A program made the translations under genes and the position numbers. From positions 186,001 to 250,000 of the forward strand of contig NW_017265167.1 of assembly GCF_001638985.1 (NCBI RefSeq): DNA of 64,000 nucleotides, read 5' to 3'. Position 1 is the first letter of the stretch, and each line of letters opens with the position of its first letter. A model generated the notes under the pieces. That model made no database searches, was not told where the DNA came from, and worked only from the letters and a program-made list of their open reading frames with translations. Of the stretch, positions 20,726 to 33,549 are shown one piece after another. Source of the stretch: Phycomyces blakesleeanus NRRL 1555(-). Its lineage: Eukaryota; Mucoromycota; Mucoromycetes; Mucorales; Phycomycetaceae.

Positions 20726-22786
20726 TTAACTGGGAATAGGTTTGTCTTTTGATTTCTCATTTAGTCCATCTTCTGGGTCCTCCTTTTGTTTGTCTTTCGA
20801 GTCCTCCTTTGTTCTGTCTTTCGAGTCCTCCTTTGTTCCGTCTTTCGAGTCCTCCTTTGTTCCGTCTTTCGAGTCCTCCTTTGTTCTGTCTTTCGAGTCC
20901 TCCTTTGTTTCATCTTTAGGGTCCTCCTTTGGATTATCTATTGATTCATCCTTTAATTGGCCTTTTGACTCATCCTTTGGTTCTTCTGAAGTGACATCTG
21001 ATTCCTCTGTGTCGTCTTTTGCTTTATCTTCTAATTCAGAGAGGGTTTCCTTTTTATCTACATGGCTTTCATCTACAGTCTTGGTTTCTGTATCCTCTTC
21101 AAGAATATCATCTTGTTCTGGTACAGATTCGAGCTCTTCTTCTTTATCAACCTCTACATCTGGCAAATAGGCACTCAATATATTTTCCAAATTGGTATTG
21201 TCTTGAGGAGCATTGTCAGAAAAGTCTGCGTATATTCCATCTCTTAAACATCCCTGAAGAAATGGAACACACCAGCGAACATAAGCAGCGCAGAAAGATT
21301 GCAAAAACACATTCTCTTCTGGAATACGTAAAACGGCTTGATCAGAATACTGTTTGAGAGCATTGCCAATTTCTAGGAAACATTCGTTGAGGTGGTCTTG
21401 GATTGGCTTAAATAAACCGACAGCAGGTAACAGTCGTAACGCATTGAATGTTGAGAGTATATTGTTGGTGAATACTGCCAGAATAGGATAGTCTACTAGT
21501 AGCATCGGTGGTTGGTGGACATGTCTTTTTTGCGCATTATCTTGCCAATGTAGCGAGGATGCCACGTTGACAGACATCCACGAGCTAGGGGAAGAAAGAT
21601 TGTTTGTAGCTAATGTGATTTCCTTGAGGGCATCTGCAGTTGCTTCACTAATCCATTCTTGAATAAGAGGGAGCACAGCGTCTTCAAACGAGTTCACAAA
21701 CAAATGTCGAAAATCTAATCCAATACGTCCAAGCGATACACCACAATATTGGAGCTGGGTGAGAAGAGATGCTAAGGAAGATGTATCCTTGATAAACCGG
21801 AGTTCTTCTTTTAGCATGTCCCTCATCTGCGTGATCAAGAAGATCATATAATCAGACACCAGCAACATACTTTCCTGACCAGGGAACACAGACATATACT
21901 GCTTTGCAATTTCAAACATCTGCTCTCGCATAACATCAATATATCGCTTCAAACATTCGAATGCACCTTGACTTCTTTTTCGTATATCTTCAGACCGGTC
22001 TTTTTGCCTGACTCTCTCTAGACGCTGTTCCAAGAACTCGTGCCTCGATCGAAGAAAAACCACACGAAGTTCAGTTTCTGACTGAAATGCTTCCATTCGT
22101 CGCAAGTGACCAATAACACTCATAGCAGCCGCTAGCTTGATAGGGCGTCGCAAATGAGACACAAGTTGAACCAACATTGAGTCACACGATGCCTGGACCT
22201 GTTGTTGAATGCTTTCGATTACAGGTAAAGGATATTGTACCAAAAGAAGGCGGACGTGAGAAGCTAGGTCCATAGCCTCTGAATAATAACCATTCCACAC
22301 ACAAGTGTCCATCAGTTGTGGAATTTCTAGTAGATCTACCAGTACATTCTGATGTTCTAGAACACGTGTAATCTTGGTCCTGTCTTCTACTATAGCTTGT
22401 GCTTGCTGAGTAAATACTTTGCATGCGTCTTGAAGGTCAGGAATGGCCGAGACAAAGGTGTTGAGATGTCCATCGAGACCTTGTAGGGTCTCGTCTAATT
22501 CGAGTCGACATTCTTGGGCATGAATAAATACGGGATAATCTTTGTAGGCCAGCATTTGGGCATCCTGTTTTGTCTTTTCTTGTTCTGCTCTGAGCTCAGT
22601 AGGTTCTTTGATGAGCTCATTTAGAGATAAAGATGTCAGTCTAGAGAGATAGTCGCGCGTCCATTTTGAGTTTTGAAGGGTTGATTTGCGATTTTTATCC
22701 CATGAAGAAGTGATCAAGTTTAGCAAGTCTTCATTACTATCAAAGTTTGATGATGATTTGAGAGAGGGCGACACTGACATGGTCAA
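20726..22786 (-). CDS. COG8: Conserved oligomeric Golgi complex subunit 8 (COG8/Dor1)
   Basis: Intronless, 686 residues. The first 520 residues match the COG8/Dor1 pattern: YLSRLTSLSLNELIKEPTEL, ECRLELDETLQGLDGHL, LDLLEIPQLMDTCVWNGYY-like sequence, LRRPIKLAAAMSVIGHLRRM and LREEL-type helices. COG8 is part of lobe B of the COG tether for retrograde Golgi transport and is cytosolic and membrane-peripheral. From about residue 575 the protein becomes an acidic/basic low-complexity tail that contains tandem eight-residue units (TKEDSKDG/R/K), unusual for COG8. The 3' neighbour is intergenic; the 5' neighbour eIF3c ends 135 bp upstream on the same strand. The start could also be Met3 (MSVSPSL). Confidence 0.88.
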   Translation of the reverse strand: MTMSVSPSLKSSSNFDSNEDLLNLITSSWDKNRKSTLQNSKWTRDYLSRLTSLSLNELIKEPTELRAEQEKTKQDAQMLAYKDYPVFIHAQECRLELDETLQGLDGHLNTFVSAIPDLQDACKVFTQQAQAIVEDRTKITRVLEHQNVLVDLLEIPQLMDTCVWNGYYSEAMDLASHVRLLLVQYPLPVIESIQQQVQASCDSMLVQLVSHLRRPIKLAAAMSVIGHLRRMEAFQSETELRVVFLRSRHEFLEQRLERVRQKDRSEDIRKRSQGAFECLKRYIDVMREQMFEIAKQYMSVFPGQESMLLVSDYMIFLITQMRDMLKEELRFIKDTSSLASLLTQLQYCGVSLGRIGLDFRHLFVNSFEDAVLPLIQEWISEATADALKEITLATNNLSSPSSWMSVNVASSLHWQDNAQKRHVHQPPMLLVDYPILAVFTNNILSTFNALRLLPAVGLFKPIQDHLNECFLEIGNALKQYSDQAVLRIPEENVFLQSFCAAYVRWCVPFLQGCLRDGIYADFSDNAPQDNTNLENILSAYLPDVEVDKEEELESVPEQDDILEEDTETKTVDESHVDKKETLSELEDKAKDDTEESDVTSEEPKDESKGQLKDESIDNPKEDPKDETKEDSKDRTKEDSKDGTKEDSKDGTKEDSKDRTKEDSKDKQKEDPEDGLNEKSKDKPIPS
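20770..20935 (-). repeat. 24-bp tandem repeat coding TKEDSKDx in the COG8 tail
   Basis: About six or seven copies of a 24-bp unit (plus strand TCTTTCGAGTCCTCCTTTGT followed by a variable C(C/T)G). All keep frame, giving KEDSKDR/G/K eight-residue repeats. The central units are nearly identical at DNA level, while the outer ones (KEDPKDET, KEDPEDGL) have diverged. This suggests recent slippage or unequal exchange. It also creates a long Ser/Phe open frame on the opposite strand, which is a shadow. Confidence 0.9.
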
Positions 22787-22921
22787 AAGGAAAGCAATAA
22801 GTAATAAAAAGAGTTGAAAGACCGCTTAAAGACAAAAAGAAAAAAAGAAAATGTCGACATGATTACTGTGTTTTTCTTTTTTTTTTCAGTATAATTAAAG
22901 AGAGAAAACAGAGAGAGTATT

Positions 22922-25614
22922 CTAATTATGGTTTTTGGAATTATCACGACCGACACCTGCAAGACGTTCATTCTGGTCTACAAGGTTAGCAGCCTTTTCA
23001 GAGAACTGAAGAGACAGAACCTGAAGTCTGGACAGCTCAACCTGATGGAGTACAACGCACTGGGATACCTGGTCGAGCGATGCTGACAGCTCCTCACTCC
23101 AGATCATCTTAGACACAATTGCAGATACATTTGAGACTGGAAGACCAAACATGACTGACAGCTGTGACAGACCGAGTGTAGAGTAATAGGAAGCATAGGT
23201 GAAAAGGTAAGTGCGGAGACCCTCTTCCTGGATCTTACGGACCAACATGTCCTTGATATCCTGGGTCTCAGGCATAAGATCCCAGACCTTGATAGCCAGA
23301 ATGAAGTCTCTAGCCTTTTCCCATTCTCCTGATGCAAGTGCCTTTGCAGCGCTCATGATGTGATCTCTGGTGTTCTCGGGAGGTCCAGAGAATGCCTGGC
23401 GCTCGTTGTAATCCAAAAGGCGTCTAAAGGGTCTAGAGATAAACTTCTTGTTGTTAGGTCCAGCCTGTGCTTGAGCAGGGATCTCCAAAAGCATCGAGCA
23501 AGTCAAGAAGACACACTCGAGCAATTCGAGGTTAATATGCATGTGGAAGGGAAGCTGGCGCTGACGTTCGAGCTGATCTGTCTCTGGTGTGGCCTGCTGA
23601 CCGTAACGTGGTGCCTGGATACCCTGTGCCAACAATTCCTTAACACGACCAGAGCCCTGAATCTCCTGGAGAGCAGCATGTGCTTCTTTAATCAAACCAT
23701 CACGGAAAGCGCAGAGACCAATCTGAACAGTTGTGCGGTTGAAAAGGATCTGTGTATTAATATCGGCTTGATGAATGGATTCCTGCAAATGGGACATCAA
23801 CAACATGTCTCTAGCAGTGTGGAAATCCTTGTGGAGGGCAAAATGATAAATATGGCAAAGCATGGCGCGTGTGCGGAGAACAGATGCGCTTTGCTTGTAG
23901 AGGTAAGAGCAGATCTGGTGAATGAGTTGAGTAGGATCCTCAGATGAAGTGATCTTTGAAGAAATATACTTGGGCAAGAGCTCCTTGGTGGCTGACTCAA
24001 TGGAGCGAATGACTTGCTCAGGCTAGGAACAATTACGTCTTAATTAGTGATTCCTCGGTTATATGTATTATGGTGCATTTGCGGACTGAACTAATTCTAC
24101 GTTACCTTGTAGTAGATGTGCTCCAATCTGCGGATAAGAACTCTAGAGATGTTATCCTTCATCTGATACTCCTCAAAGTAGGATTGTGTGCGAACCAAGA
24201 TAGCGTACAAAGAAGGCTCATCACGGAGACGATCAATGTATTCAGTAGTGTGGGGATCAATGTGCTGGAGCGAACGAGTGAATTCATCATCCAGGCGTTC
24301 AGCGTAACTGACGATGGAACCACGGATCTTGATAGTCTCACCAGCAGCTGGCGTTATATCCTTATCTTCGTTATCGAGATCCTCGGCATTTTCGCAAACA
24401 ACGAATGCAGGGTTAGCCTCAAGGACCTCGAGAAGAAGGTTGAGTTCTTTCTCGACTGACTTCCAAAGTTTCAGTTGCATATACTCAACCATGCTGAGGT
24501 TAATATCAAAGCGGGAAGAGATCAAAGCAAGGAGAACCGAGATCTTCTGGAAAGGCGACTTTGACTTTTGGAGGAGAACTTCCAAAACAGCAACTTGTTC
24601 CTCACGATCAGTGTTCTAAATATTATTATTTTGTATGAATAATCACAGTGATTGGTCTGCTTTCTGTCATTCCTGTTATTTTTGTATTTATAACCCACCT
24701 TCTTTCCTCTGTTTTCGAGAGTCTCTCTCAGCTTAGTCAGGAGGGTTTCGTTGGTCACCTCAACAACAGCCTTACCGCCCTTACCAACTGAGGTGAAGCC
24801 ATCATCAACAGCTTCAGTTTCTACGGAAGAAACCTTCTCACTTGGGGTAACCTTTTTCTTCACAATAGGCTCAGGGATCTCCTCTTCTTCTTCCTCGACC
24901 ATGAAAGCTTCGGGATCCTTTAATAATTTATGTCAATATCACCATTAAAAAATCTCTTAAATTTTACCACATTACCTTTTTGTATTCTGCGATTGACTTT
25001 TCGTACTGCTTGTTGATCTTCTTCAACTTTTGACGCATGGCGTTGACAGCCTTGTTGTTTCCTGCACTCATCTTCTTCTTGGCAGACTTTTCCTTTTGGA
25101 GGGTTTCCTGCATAAAATCATCAAGGTCTGAAAGAACCTTGATGTAGAATCTGGGAACTTCAATGCTGTCGAAACCGGTAGTTGCTCTGGTTACGCTGAC
25201 AGCCAACTTGTCGAATTCTAAATAACACAGCTAATGAGCATTTCTAGGGTCGATCGGGTGCTCTTTTTTTTAGATCTCAATCGTTGAAAGCGTACCATTT
25301 GTGATTCGGGTCCAATCGCTATTCTTTTGTCCATTTTCGATAGCTTTTACAGATCCCTGCATTTCTTCAAGACGCTTGTCTTTTTGCGATTTGACCTGAC
25401 GCTTTCCACCGAATTCATTATCAGAGTCATCGTCAGAGTCGTCTCCAGTACCCTTCAAGAAACGTGATTTTTTGGGCTGATCGTCTTGTTGCTTTTCTTC
25501 TTCTCCTTCGGAATCGACTTCGTTGTCGGACAAGTCATCGGAAATGAAGGACTCGTTGTCAGAGGACTCGGAATCGGATTCGCTGTCTGAGGCAGAACGG
25601 AAGAAACGTGACAT
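22922..25614 (-). CDS. NIP1: Eukaryotic translation initiation factor 3 subunit C (eIF3c/Nip1)
   Basis: Five exons, about 800 residues. Exon 1 (25614 to about 25296) starts MSRFFRSASDSESDSESS, the acidic Ser/Asp N-terminus that in yeast binds eIF1/eIF5. Exon 2 (about 25217-24977) has VPRFYIKVLSDLDDFMQETL and a Lys-rich helix. Exon 3 (about 24920-24700) is acidic, exon 4 (about 24615-24105) holds FDINLSMVEYMQLKLWKSVEKEL, and exon 5 (to 22922) carries the MPN-adjacent helical repeats and the PCI domain (LRTYLFTYASYYSTLGLSQL, MFGLPVSNVSAIVSKMI). It is a scaffold subunit of the eIF3 complex in 43S pre-initiation complexes. Codon use is biased, consistent with strong expression. Confidence 0.95.
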
Positions 25615-28600
25615 GTCTAAGGTGTTTTGGGTGTTGCCGAAAAGGTGGGATCGGGCTACTTTTGTCTTTTTATGGTCTCAACGACACTCGTTTAAAGGAG
25701 AGCAGGAAAAAAAAAGAGAAGAACACGTCAAGTTGATTTTTTTTTCTCATATTTTTTTTTTACCTAACCATCGTCCCGAAAAAACAAAAACTTTTCGAGT
25801 CACGTGTAACATCGGGAATCAAAAAGGCTTGTTTCAATTCTAATGAATGTTTTCAATTAATTTAAACAATTTTTTAAAAATTTCTTTTTGATTAAGATGT
25901 CCAAGACTTTATCGAAGCTAATATATGCCTTGGTCCTTTAGAAAGCATACCTTAAAGAAATTGTTTAGGCTTATATATATTTATACAGAAAATATGTTAA
26001 ATTGAAGTATATACAGATAAAGTTATATTAATCTTGTTTAGGAATATTGTATAATTGAATTCTAAAGTTTAAACAGCTTACACTTTTTCTAAAGATAAAA
26101 ATTATGTTGAGCAGCTCAATCATTATTTTCTTCTTCTTAGTCAAAGCATATTTTATATCTCGAGAGCAAGTCTACTCAGAACTTTATATCACCATCGTAT
26201 ACAAGCTTGTACGTGTAAGTTGTCAGATTTATTTGTCAACTGATCTATGTAAGTAAAGTGCTACAAAAACCAAATAGTTCGATAGCAGTGAATTGAGTTT
26301 GGTGAATGGTAGAACCATGAGTAAATACCATCTTAATCACAATTATGCAACTAGTGCAATTAGTCTTGTTTGGTTTAATTTCCTTGTACATAATCGCACC
26401 GTTCAAAAATAAAGGTTGTGGGTTTTGATACAAAAAAAGCACAACTTGGTAAGACACATTGTAAGACAGCTTATAACGCAAGCATGTATACACATTTTTA
26501 ACACCTATCAATTAATGACTTTTTCAAAGAAAAAAAAGAGGATATCAAGACTTGTTCTTCGCTCCAGTAAAGCAGGTGTATTATATTATGTATCTATTGC
26601 TTAAGAGAGTATAAATATAATGTAAGAATATTTTGCGATATAATTAACTTTGGAATGTTTGTAGTTGTACTTATTATTGCACTTAGCATACACTGGTTCG
26701 GATGTGATATTATAGCCAAGATTTAGAAAGTCAATATACGATCAGCTACTAATAAGACCTTACTTATACTAATGGCAAAGTGTTGAAAACGAAAGAAAAT
26801 CTGAGAGAATTTAAGATACTTGATAAAATAAAACCACCATTTTCTTACTCAATAAATTAATAGAAAAGTTGATAGGTTTAATGTTTTGAAAAATATTCTA
26901 ATCCGTTTATTAATAGGCTTATCCATATCTCACTGTACCATTATTAAATGAACAATACTTTTACAATTTTATCAGTGCAAGGACAAAATGTCTTTACATT
27001 TAATTTTTACCAATGAGTTGCTGTTTTATGGGTCTTCTTAAGCTAATAGACCTCACAAAGAAGGGAAGAGATATTGAGATACAGTTACTGACGATTTAAA
27101 TGGGAGTATGAGAAAAGGAGAGAGATCACAAAATGACATGGGTGTGAAATATTATTTTTAAAAAAAAAAATTCGGATCTCAAGAAGAGATATTACATAAT
27201 CGAGGTAACTTGTTCTCCGGCAAGCACATCTAAATGTGACTACTACCATTCTGCCCGGCTCGTGTTTATTTTCTGTGTGCGTGTAGCACTACGTTCCCAA
27301 AAAGACGCCCCCAAATTGTTGCCTTTTGTATAGCAGCTTGGTTTATTTTGGTATAAAAGATGTGCAGAAAAAGAAAGAATGTTTGGAATCAAAGCTTTTA
27401 AAAAATAAATGAGAGTAAGTTATGAATGGAGGATGTGGCTGGGATGGTAAGAGTGGTTTGTGCTTATACTGGTGAGAACACATGTCAGCTGGGTTTTAGA
27501 CCAGTGATTATATCTTACAGTGCAGTTCTCGATGGTTCTTGTTATCTAACTTAAAAATCAGCCAAATGTCTACGTTTTAAGTATTCAAGTAAGGTATATG
27601 TTTTCACAACGTCTACAACACACCAGGGCATCATCTTGCTTAGATTAACCAAGCCTTCTGCGGGTTTCTCGAAAGCCAGATTGTGTGTACAGAAGTAGCT
27701 GAGTTTTGTGTTACAAACCCAAAGTTTTCGGGAAATGTCTAAATCAATTGACAGAAATTTTTATACTCGAGTGAAAAACACAGATATGTATAATAAGCTA
27801 TAATTCCGTGTCAACCGGCGACCTACAAGAAGTAACGGTACAAATATAACTATCTGGTGGGGTACCGATTATTCCTAAATAGTGAAGGAAGAACTATCCC
27901 CAATTCTTAAGTTTTCTATTTGTGAGTCATTATGATACCAAGCCGACAATGACACCCATTTACGCTTCAATGACGCCTAGCATCCAATATTTATGGATTA
28001 ATCCTCAATTAAAGCCTCCAAAGCTCTCATGGATATCTAATTATTGTCATTATCTATTTTAACGGAAACTCCTTGTTGTCTATCAACAAGGATCGAGTAT
28101 TTCGACAAAATCCAATCGTATTCGGGAACTTAGATACTGTTCCTGCCAGTTCCGATCAGTTGTACTCTTCATTTTCGTACTACCGACAGGGTTTTTATTA
28201 TCAAAACCAGCTATCCCTTTTAAAGATAATGTACCGTTTAACTCGTGGAAGAAGTGTTTTTACAATATACAGCTTTTTCCAAAGTACATATGATTATCTC
28301 TTACACACAAGGCTGCTACAATACAGTGCACATTAAATTCAATTATCTAGAGTATGAATCAAAATAAAAGTTAGGTTAAGCCACACAACTGTGGCGCTAT
28401 CAAGATTATTCATCTTGTTACCATTCAAGTGCATGTTTACATTATTTTATACCTTATTATTAGTAAACCTATTGGTATCACTAGTATGATAAAGATTTTA
28501 GAATACAGAAAACCAGTTTTACCAGATAAAGCTAACCTTAAGATGCTCTTAAATAGTTTATTATTATGATTCAAGGTTTGAGGACATTACATTGCCCATA

Positions 28601-29862
28601 GCACAGAAACAAGACTGCACCAGGCTACGTGAGATCTTATTAGGCAACGATAATGGTCTTCCTGTAAATCTAGAAAGAGTGATTATGATGATTATTTTGT
28701 TTATTTTGAAAACAAATGTCTTGACTGTTTTGGGATCAAGCTTTAAATACTTTTTTTTGTATGTTGCTATTATTTTATTATATCCTACAATTACTTTCTT
28801 AAAAAATATAGAGCTATAAGCTTTTTACTTTTATTACACGCTCGACTGTATTGGTGATTACACATTTGCTTTACTAGATCAAAGAAAAGCTTGATACTCT
28901 GAATACAACTAAATATAAGACATTTAATAATAACAGGTGTTTAAAAAAGAGCAAATGTGTTTTTGTGTCTCATAAACCGTCATACGCTTTGTATTACCAA
29001 GGTGTAATAATGTGCTAAATAGGCTATAATATACAGTGGAGTGATTATAAGATATAAATATGGGCAAATATATAATAGGAAATAAGCACCACTGTCACAG
29101 TGTAAATGAATGCCAATCTGCTGAACATGTAGTCCTTTCTAGCCTTGTACTTCAAAGCACCAGCTTAACTTATTTATGTGTACATTCATTCTATGAATCT
29201 TATTTTATGCCAAGATGAACAACATATATTCTAATTATAGACGATCGTTGTATACAGATGATTGAGTTACACGTGGAGCTACAAACCCATATTTTCTTCG
29301 TAACTCAATTGTCCAGAACCAATTTTATCGCCAAGTTACAAGAAAAAAAAACTAACTTTGATGGCTTGGTCGATGCTTTTCTGGTGCAGGCAATCGGGTT
29401 ATTTGTCTTTTAATTGTATGACTTGAACAATTTCACCCTTAAACAGTCATTGGAGGCCTTACCATATCCTCTTCACTTCTTCCTTTATTTAACAATTTCC
29501 AATCGTTAAATTACCAAGTTACTCACCATCTAAAGTCCCTATTTCTAATGCACAGACACCGTGAAATACTAAGCGGAGATTGGGCAAAGTAGCCAAAGTA
29601 GTTCAATTAACTATTTTTGGATATACATCGCCTTTGTCAATACGCCAAAAAAAGAACGACGGTTTTTTAAAATGCCTCAAAGTGACGTCGCCACCCGAGA
29701 GACAAGTGTTCAAATCCCATTGTGACTTGTTCTCAACTAAGTTAAGTCTCCCATTCCGTGGTGATTTGGGCCTTTCTGCATTTTATCACTAGTCGTTGAC
29801 GTGACTTTACTGCCCTGGTTTTAACCTCATTTCCCTTTCGACGATAAAAAAAGAGCGGCTAA
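25615..29862. other. Long gene-poor region (4.2 kb)
   Basis: The first 200 bp is the eIF3c promoter; the last few hundred bases serve the Zn2Cys6 gene. Between them frames are short and broken. Apart from a possible reverse-transcriptase scrap at 28073-28336, nothing recognisable was found on either strand: no tRNA-like fold, tandem array or clear inverted-repeat element. Confidence 0.45.
28073..28336 (+). pseudogene. Possible remnant of a non-LTR retrotransposon reverse transcriptase
   Basis: An 87-codon frame includes YYRQGFYYQNQLSLLKIMYR and, about 20 residues on, FFQSTYDYLLHTRLL. The spacing recalls the GFR..R.T.DQ..L...I ... D(F/K).AYD....LL segment of non-LTR reverse transcriptases, but the first catalytic Asp context is degraded. 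No endonuclease or YxDD box was found nearby. The frame is closed on both sides. This is a weak call from pattern only; an HMM search with RVT_1 would decide it. Confidence 0.3.
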
Positions 29863-32800
29863 ATGTCCAACAGCGGAGAGGGAGACGATGTGGCCGAAAA
29901 GCGACAGCGAGTGAGTAGAGCATGGTAAGCAAAGCAATTCAAAACACACATTGTTAAAGAATTACTTACTGATGATTACTTTTTCTTTTATTTCTCATTT
30001 CTATTATTTATCATTACAGTGATCTATGCCGGAGAAAGAAGATCAAGTGCGATGGCCTTGCTCCTATTTGTAGTAACTGTCAAGCATTCAACCTTGCCTG
30101 TAGTTACAAGGACACTACGAAAAAGGTTAGAGCAGAAACAACAAACAAATAAAATACATGCTAATATATATTTCTATTTATATTTATCAGAGAGGCCCAC
30201 CCAAAGGCTATATAGAAGCAATAGAAAACAGGCTGCACAAACTAGAAGGCCTATTGAGCGAAGTCATCCAGGAAGATGACCCAAGATCCAAAGCCCTCCT
30301 CGCTGAACTGAATTCCCCGCTAGAAACAACGACAGGAGAGCAAATTAAATCGCGGCCTGTGAGGAGAAAACAGCACAGTAAGCAGTATTCGACCAATTCT
30401 CAGGACTCCAATCAGAGAACCCCCGATACCTCTAATGAACACAATACGAGACAATTGCAGTCTTCTCCAAAAAGCACAGTCTTGTCGCAGCCTTATCTTG
30501 TCTCCAGCCCAACCCTCAGCTCCACAGGGTTAGCCGATTCACCTAGCAGTCCAGATTCCATTAATGATGGAACCGGTCAACTTTCTATGGATGAGAGTGG
30601 CCAAGTACGATATTTAGGGAAATCTTCAGGTTATTATCTTCTACAGAAGAGTCGGACGTACCAGAACGGTGCATTTCACTTTTCAGGTTGGGGACACAAA
30701 TCCACAACAAGCCACAAGACACCACCTTTACTAGACCCACTCGAATTGCCTCCCAAAGATCTTTCTAAGCACCTTATCGACATCTACTTTAAATACTTTT
30801 ACCCTTGTATGCCCCTCTTTCACAAGAAGCTACTTGTGCCCGCAATTTCTCCAGAAGAGCAAGTATCACCGCTTTTACTCAATGCTATCTATGCATTGGC
30901 ATCCCGAATGTCGCCCGACGAACGAGTAAGATCTGATCCTGCATCGGCAGATACAGCAGGCGAAATTTACTTTGAGCGAGCAAAGTGTCTTTTGGACGAT
31001 TATTACGATATTCCCAAGATATCTACCGTTCAAGCCCTTCTTCTTCTTGCTAGTCATCAACAGGGTGTAATGAAGCCTGCACGCTCTTGGCTATATAGCG
31101 GTATGGTAAGTGTATCTGAAGTTAAAGTCACTTGACAGATGGGCTTATCATTATGTAATAGGCATTTCGTATGGCCCAAGATTTAGGTCTTCACCGCAAT
31201 TGCGAGCACTGGAATATCTCGCGTGAAGAAAGAGAACGAAGAAAACGGGTTTTCTGGTGCTGTTTCATTACTGATCGCCTGACGAGTGCCATTTACGGAC
31301 GTTCTTCTAATTTTGAGGAACGAGATATCGATGTCCCATTTCCCCAAGAAGACGACGACGAACCAGTAACTTTGGAAAATTCAGAATCATCACGTCCACC
31401 AGTCAGAATATTAGATATTCTTACGCAGCTGATCAAGATATGCGATATTCTTGGCCATGTCTTGAAGAATATCTATTATGCTAAAGCACGCCACCATGGA
31501 CTTCCACAACACATTGACCATATTCTCCTAACCCTCAATCGACAGCTTACAAACTGGTTTAGCTCACTTCCACCTTCATTACAATACAAACCCCCTAATA
31601 CACAGATCGGTGAAACTGGGCCTGACCCGCCGCTGCCAGTTTGTCAAATGCACATGGTGTATTATACTACAGTAATTCTCCTTCACCGACCCTTTATTCC
31701 TGGGCCGACACAAACCGTATCGCCCATGTCTCTTCCGTCATACAAAATATGCATATCAGCAGCCAACACAATTCTGGATATTGTCAACATTATGCTCGTA
31801 GAAAAACATTTGCCCTATGTTTCCAATTTTACAGTCTACTATGTTTTTACAGCAGGTATAATCTTTATCAACCTGGCCTCCTCGAGTGATGCAGAGTCTG
31901 CATTTGACGCCAAAGTCAACATCAACAAAATTATGCGGGCTTTGGACGAGATCGAGCTAACATGGAATAATGCTGCCAGAAGTTCAAATATTATTGGAGA
32001 GCTCGCCGGTCTCCGGGATATTAACCTTGAATGCGGAGAAGACGGTCCGCAGCCAGCAAAGACGCTCAGCCTTCCTCCACCATCCATAGCCGTTCCCAAC
32101 TCTCCAGAAATATCTATGTACGATCACCGCCGAAGACAATCAAGAAGTTTTGAAGACAACAACAACAATAAGATTGAACGGAATGGATTTACAGAAAATC
32201 AATGGCCAAATCAGTTGCCGAATTCCCAAATGCCATCCCAAAAAATGCCAGAGCATCTTCTTGCGTCGCACGGGCTGAACTATATGCCTTTTGACTCTGA
32301 ATACAAATACCCATTTATGGTTTCGCCTACTACCTCATCAGGGGCGAAGGGAAACGTGCCCACTAGGTCGATATCATTGCACGACAGTAACCAGTACAGT
32401 ACCCATGCAAACAACAGTTTTATGGACGCACAAACAACAGATCCATTTGCTGCTCCTGGCACTGTTCTGGGTCCTACTCAACGACAATTCGATCCCTTGG
32501 GAACAGCATTCTGGGGAGTACCATCTTCACTTGACACAGAAGAGTGGAATAATTACCTTGGAGCACAGAGTGTTCCAAACCAGAACTATAATGAACATAA
32601 TAACAATAACAGTGGCCCAAGCACAAATCAACAATTGGTAGTGCTACAAGACCAGCCCCTGATATCATCACATGAGTTCTCTCCTACACAATCTATCTCA
32701 TTACCACAGCAAGACAATGGCAATCATCAACGACAACATCAACATCAACATCAAGACTCTTCAAAAAACCAAACACACAATGATCGTGGTGCGGATATGT

Positions 32801-32976
32801 TTTCAGGAATGTCAATGTCAATGATGCCAGATTCACCTTCGCGTAGCGTACTGTTGGGCTACATGGGAAATAATAGAATTGGTCCAAGTGGTCCAAATAA
32901 TGATAACACACTACTGAAACAACCTTACAGTAGTAGAATGAATGAGCCTGAGCCTGCAGAACTTATGTACTGGTAA
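29863..32976 (+). CDS. Zn2Cys6 fungal transcription factor with Fungal_trans domain
   Basis: Four exons (29863-29924, 30020-30125, 30191-31105, 31162-32976) sum to 2898 bp, 965 residues. The zinc cluster C-D-LCRRKKIKCDGLAPICSNC..AC spans exons 1-2, with the first Cys codon split by intron 1. Next comes the linker TKKRGPPKGYIEAIENRLHK, a dimerisation coiled coil seen in Cat8/XlnR-like regulators. The middle homology region (Fungal_trans) runs from about residue 230 to 560, with YFKYFYPCMPLFHKK, AFRMAQDLGLHRNCEHW and RRKRVFWCCFITDRLTS. The C-terminus is Asn/Gln/His/Ser-rich, probably an activation region. It should be a nuclear DNA-binding regulator, but the target pathway is not readable from sequence and no metabolic cluster adjoins it. 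Confidence 0.93.
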
Positions 32977-33549
32977 CATTTCGCTATGCACTCACACATT
33001 TTTGTATATTATGACAACACATACGACTGTCACCTTAACCACAGCACATTTTAATAGAATTATTCTTTTATATTATTATTACTACTACTTATTATTATCC
33101 TGTTTTGTTTTGCTTTGTTTTTTCTTCTTCTTATAATATTTAAATAACATTTCCATCTTCGTATACACTATAGCAAAGAGAGAAAGAGAGAAAGAGAGAG
33201 AGAAAATATCAACTGTACTGTTATACAATGATCGGTAATGGCTTGGTGTAATGTTTCAGGGGTTATATTCCCATTTTCTATTTCTATCTTACTTATTTAT
33301 GAAAGAAGTATAAATTATATTACTTAAAGAATTTGGATATCCGGATCTTCATATATAACAGGTAAGAACTCTATCTCTATGTGATTAAATGTCAATAATG
33401 TATGCATAGATATAAAACATGGTAGCTCTATAAAGTTTATGGGGATTAAAGGTGTGTCTCAAATCAATCTATAAATCATCTAATAATATATTTTACTACA
33501 ATACAATCAACCAAAGAAAGAAAAACTATGCGTTATCAAAGAGATCTCA
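32977..33549. other. Convergent 3' intergenic region
   Basis: Between the stop codons of the Zn2Cys6 gene (+) and COQ10 (-). Contains T-rich sequence and a GAGA tract (33177-33205). No gene seen. Confidence 0.4.

Noticed and set aside
20742..21170. Ser/Phe-rich plus-strand frame of 142 codons
   Set aside because: It is the antisense shadow of the COG8 24-bp repeat; it only exists because the repeat length is a multiple of three.
29690..29735. tRNA-like T-loop GTTCAAATCCC
   Set aside because: Flanking bases do not form a T-stem or acceptor stem; no D- or anticodon arm found.
29580..29792. 70-codon plus frame before the Zn2Cys6 gene
   Set aside because: No motif, no introns, and it lies in the presumed promoter; judged random.
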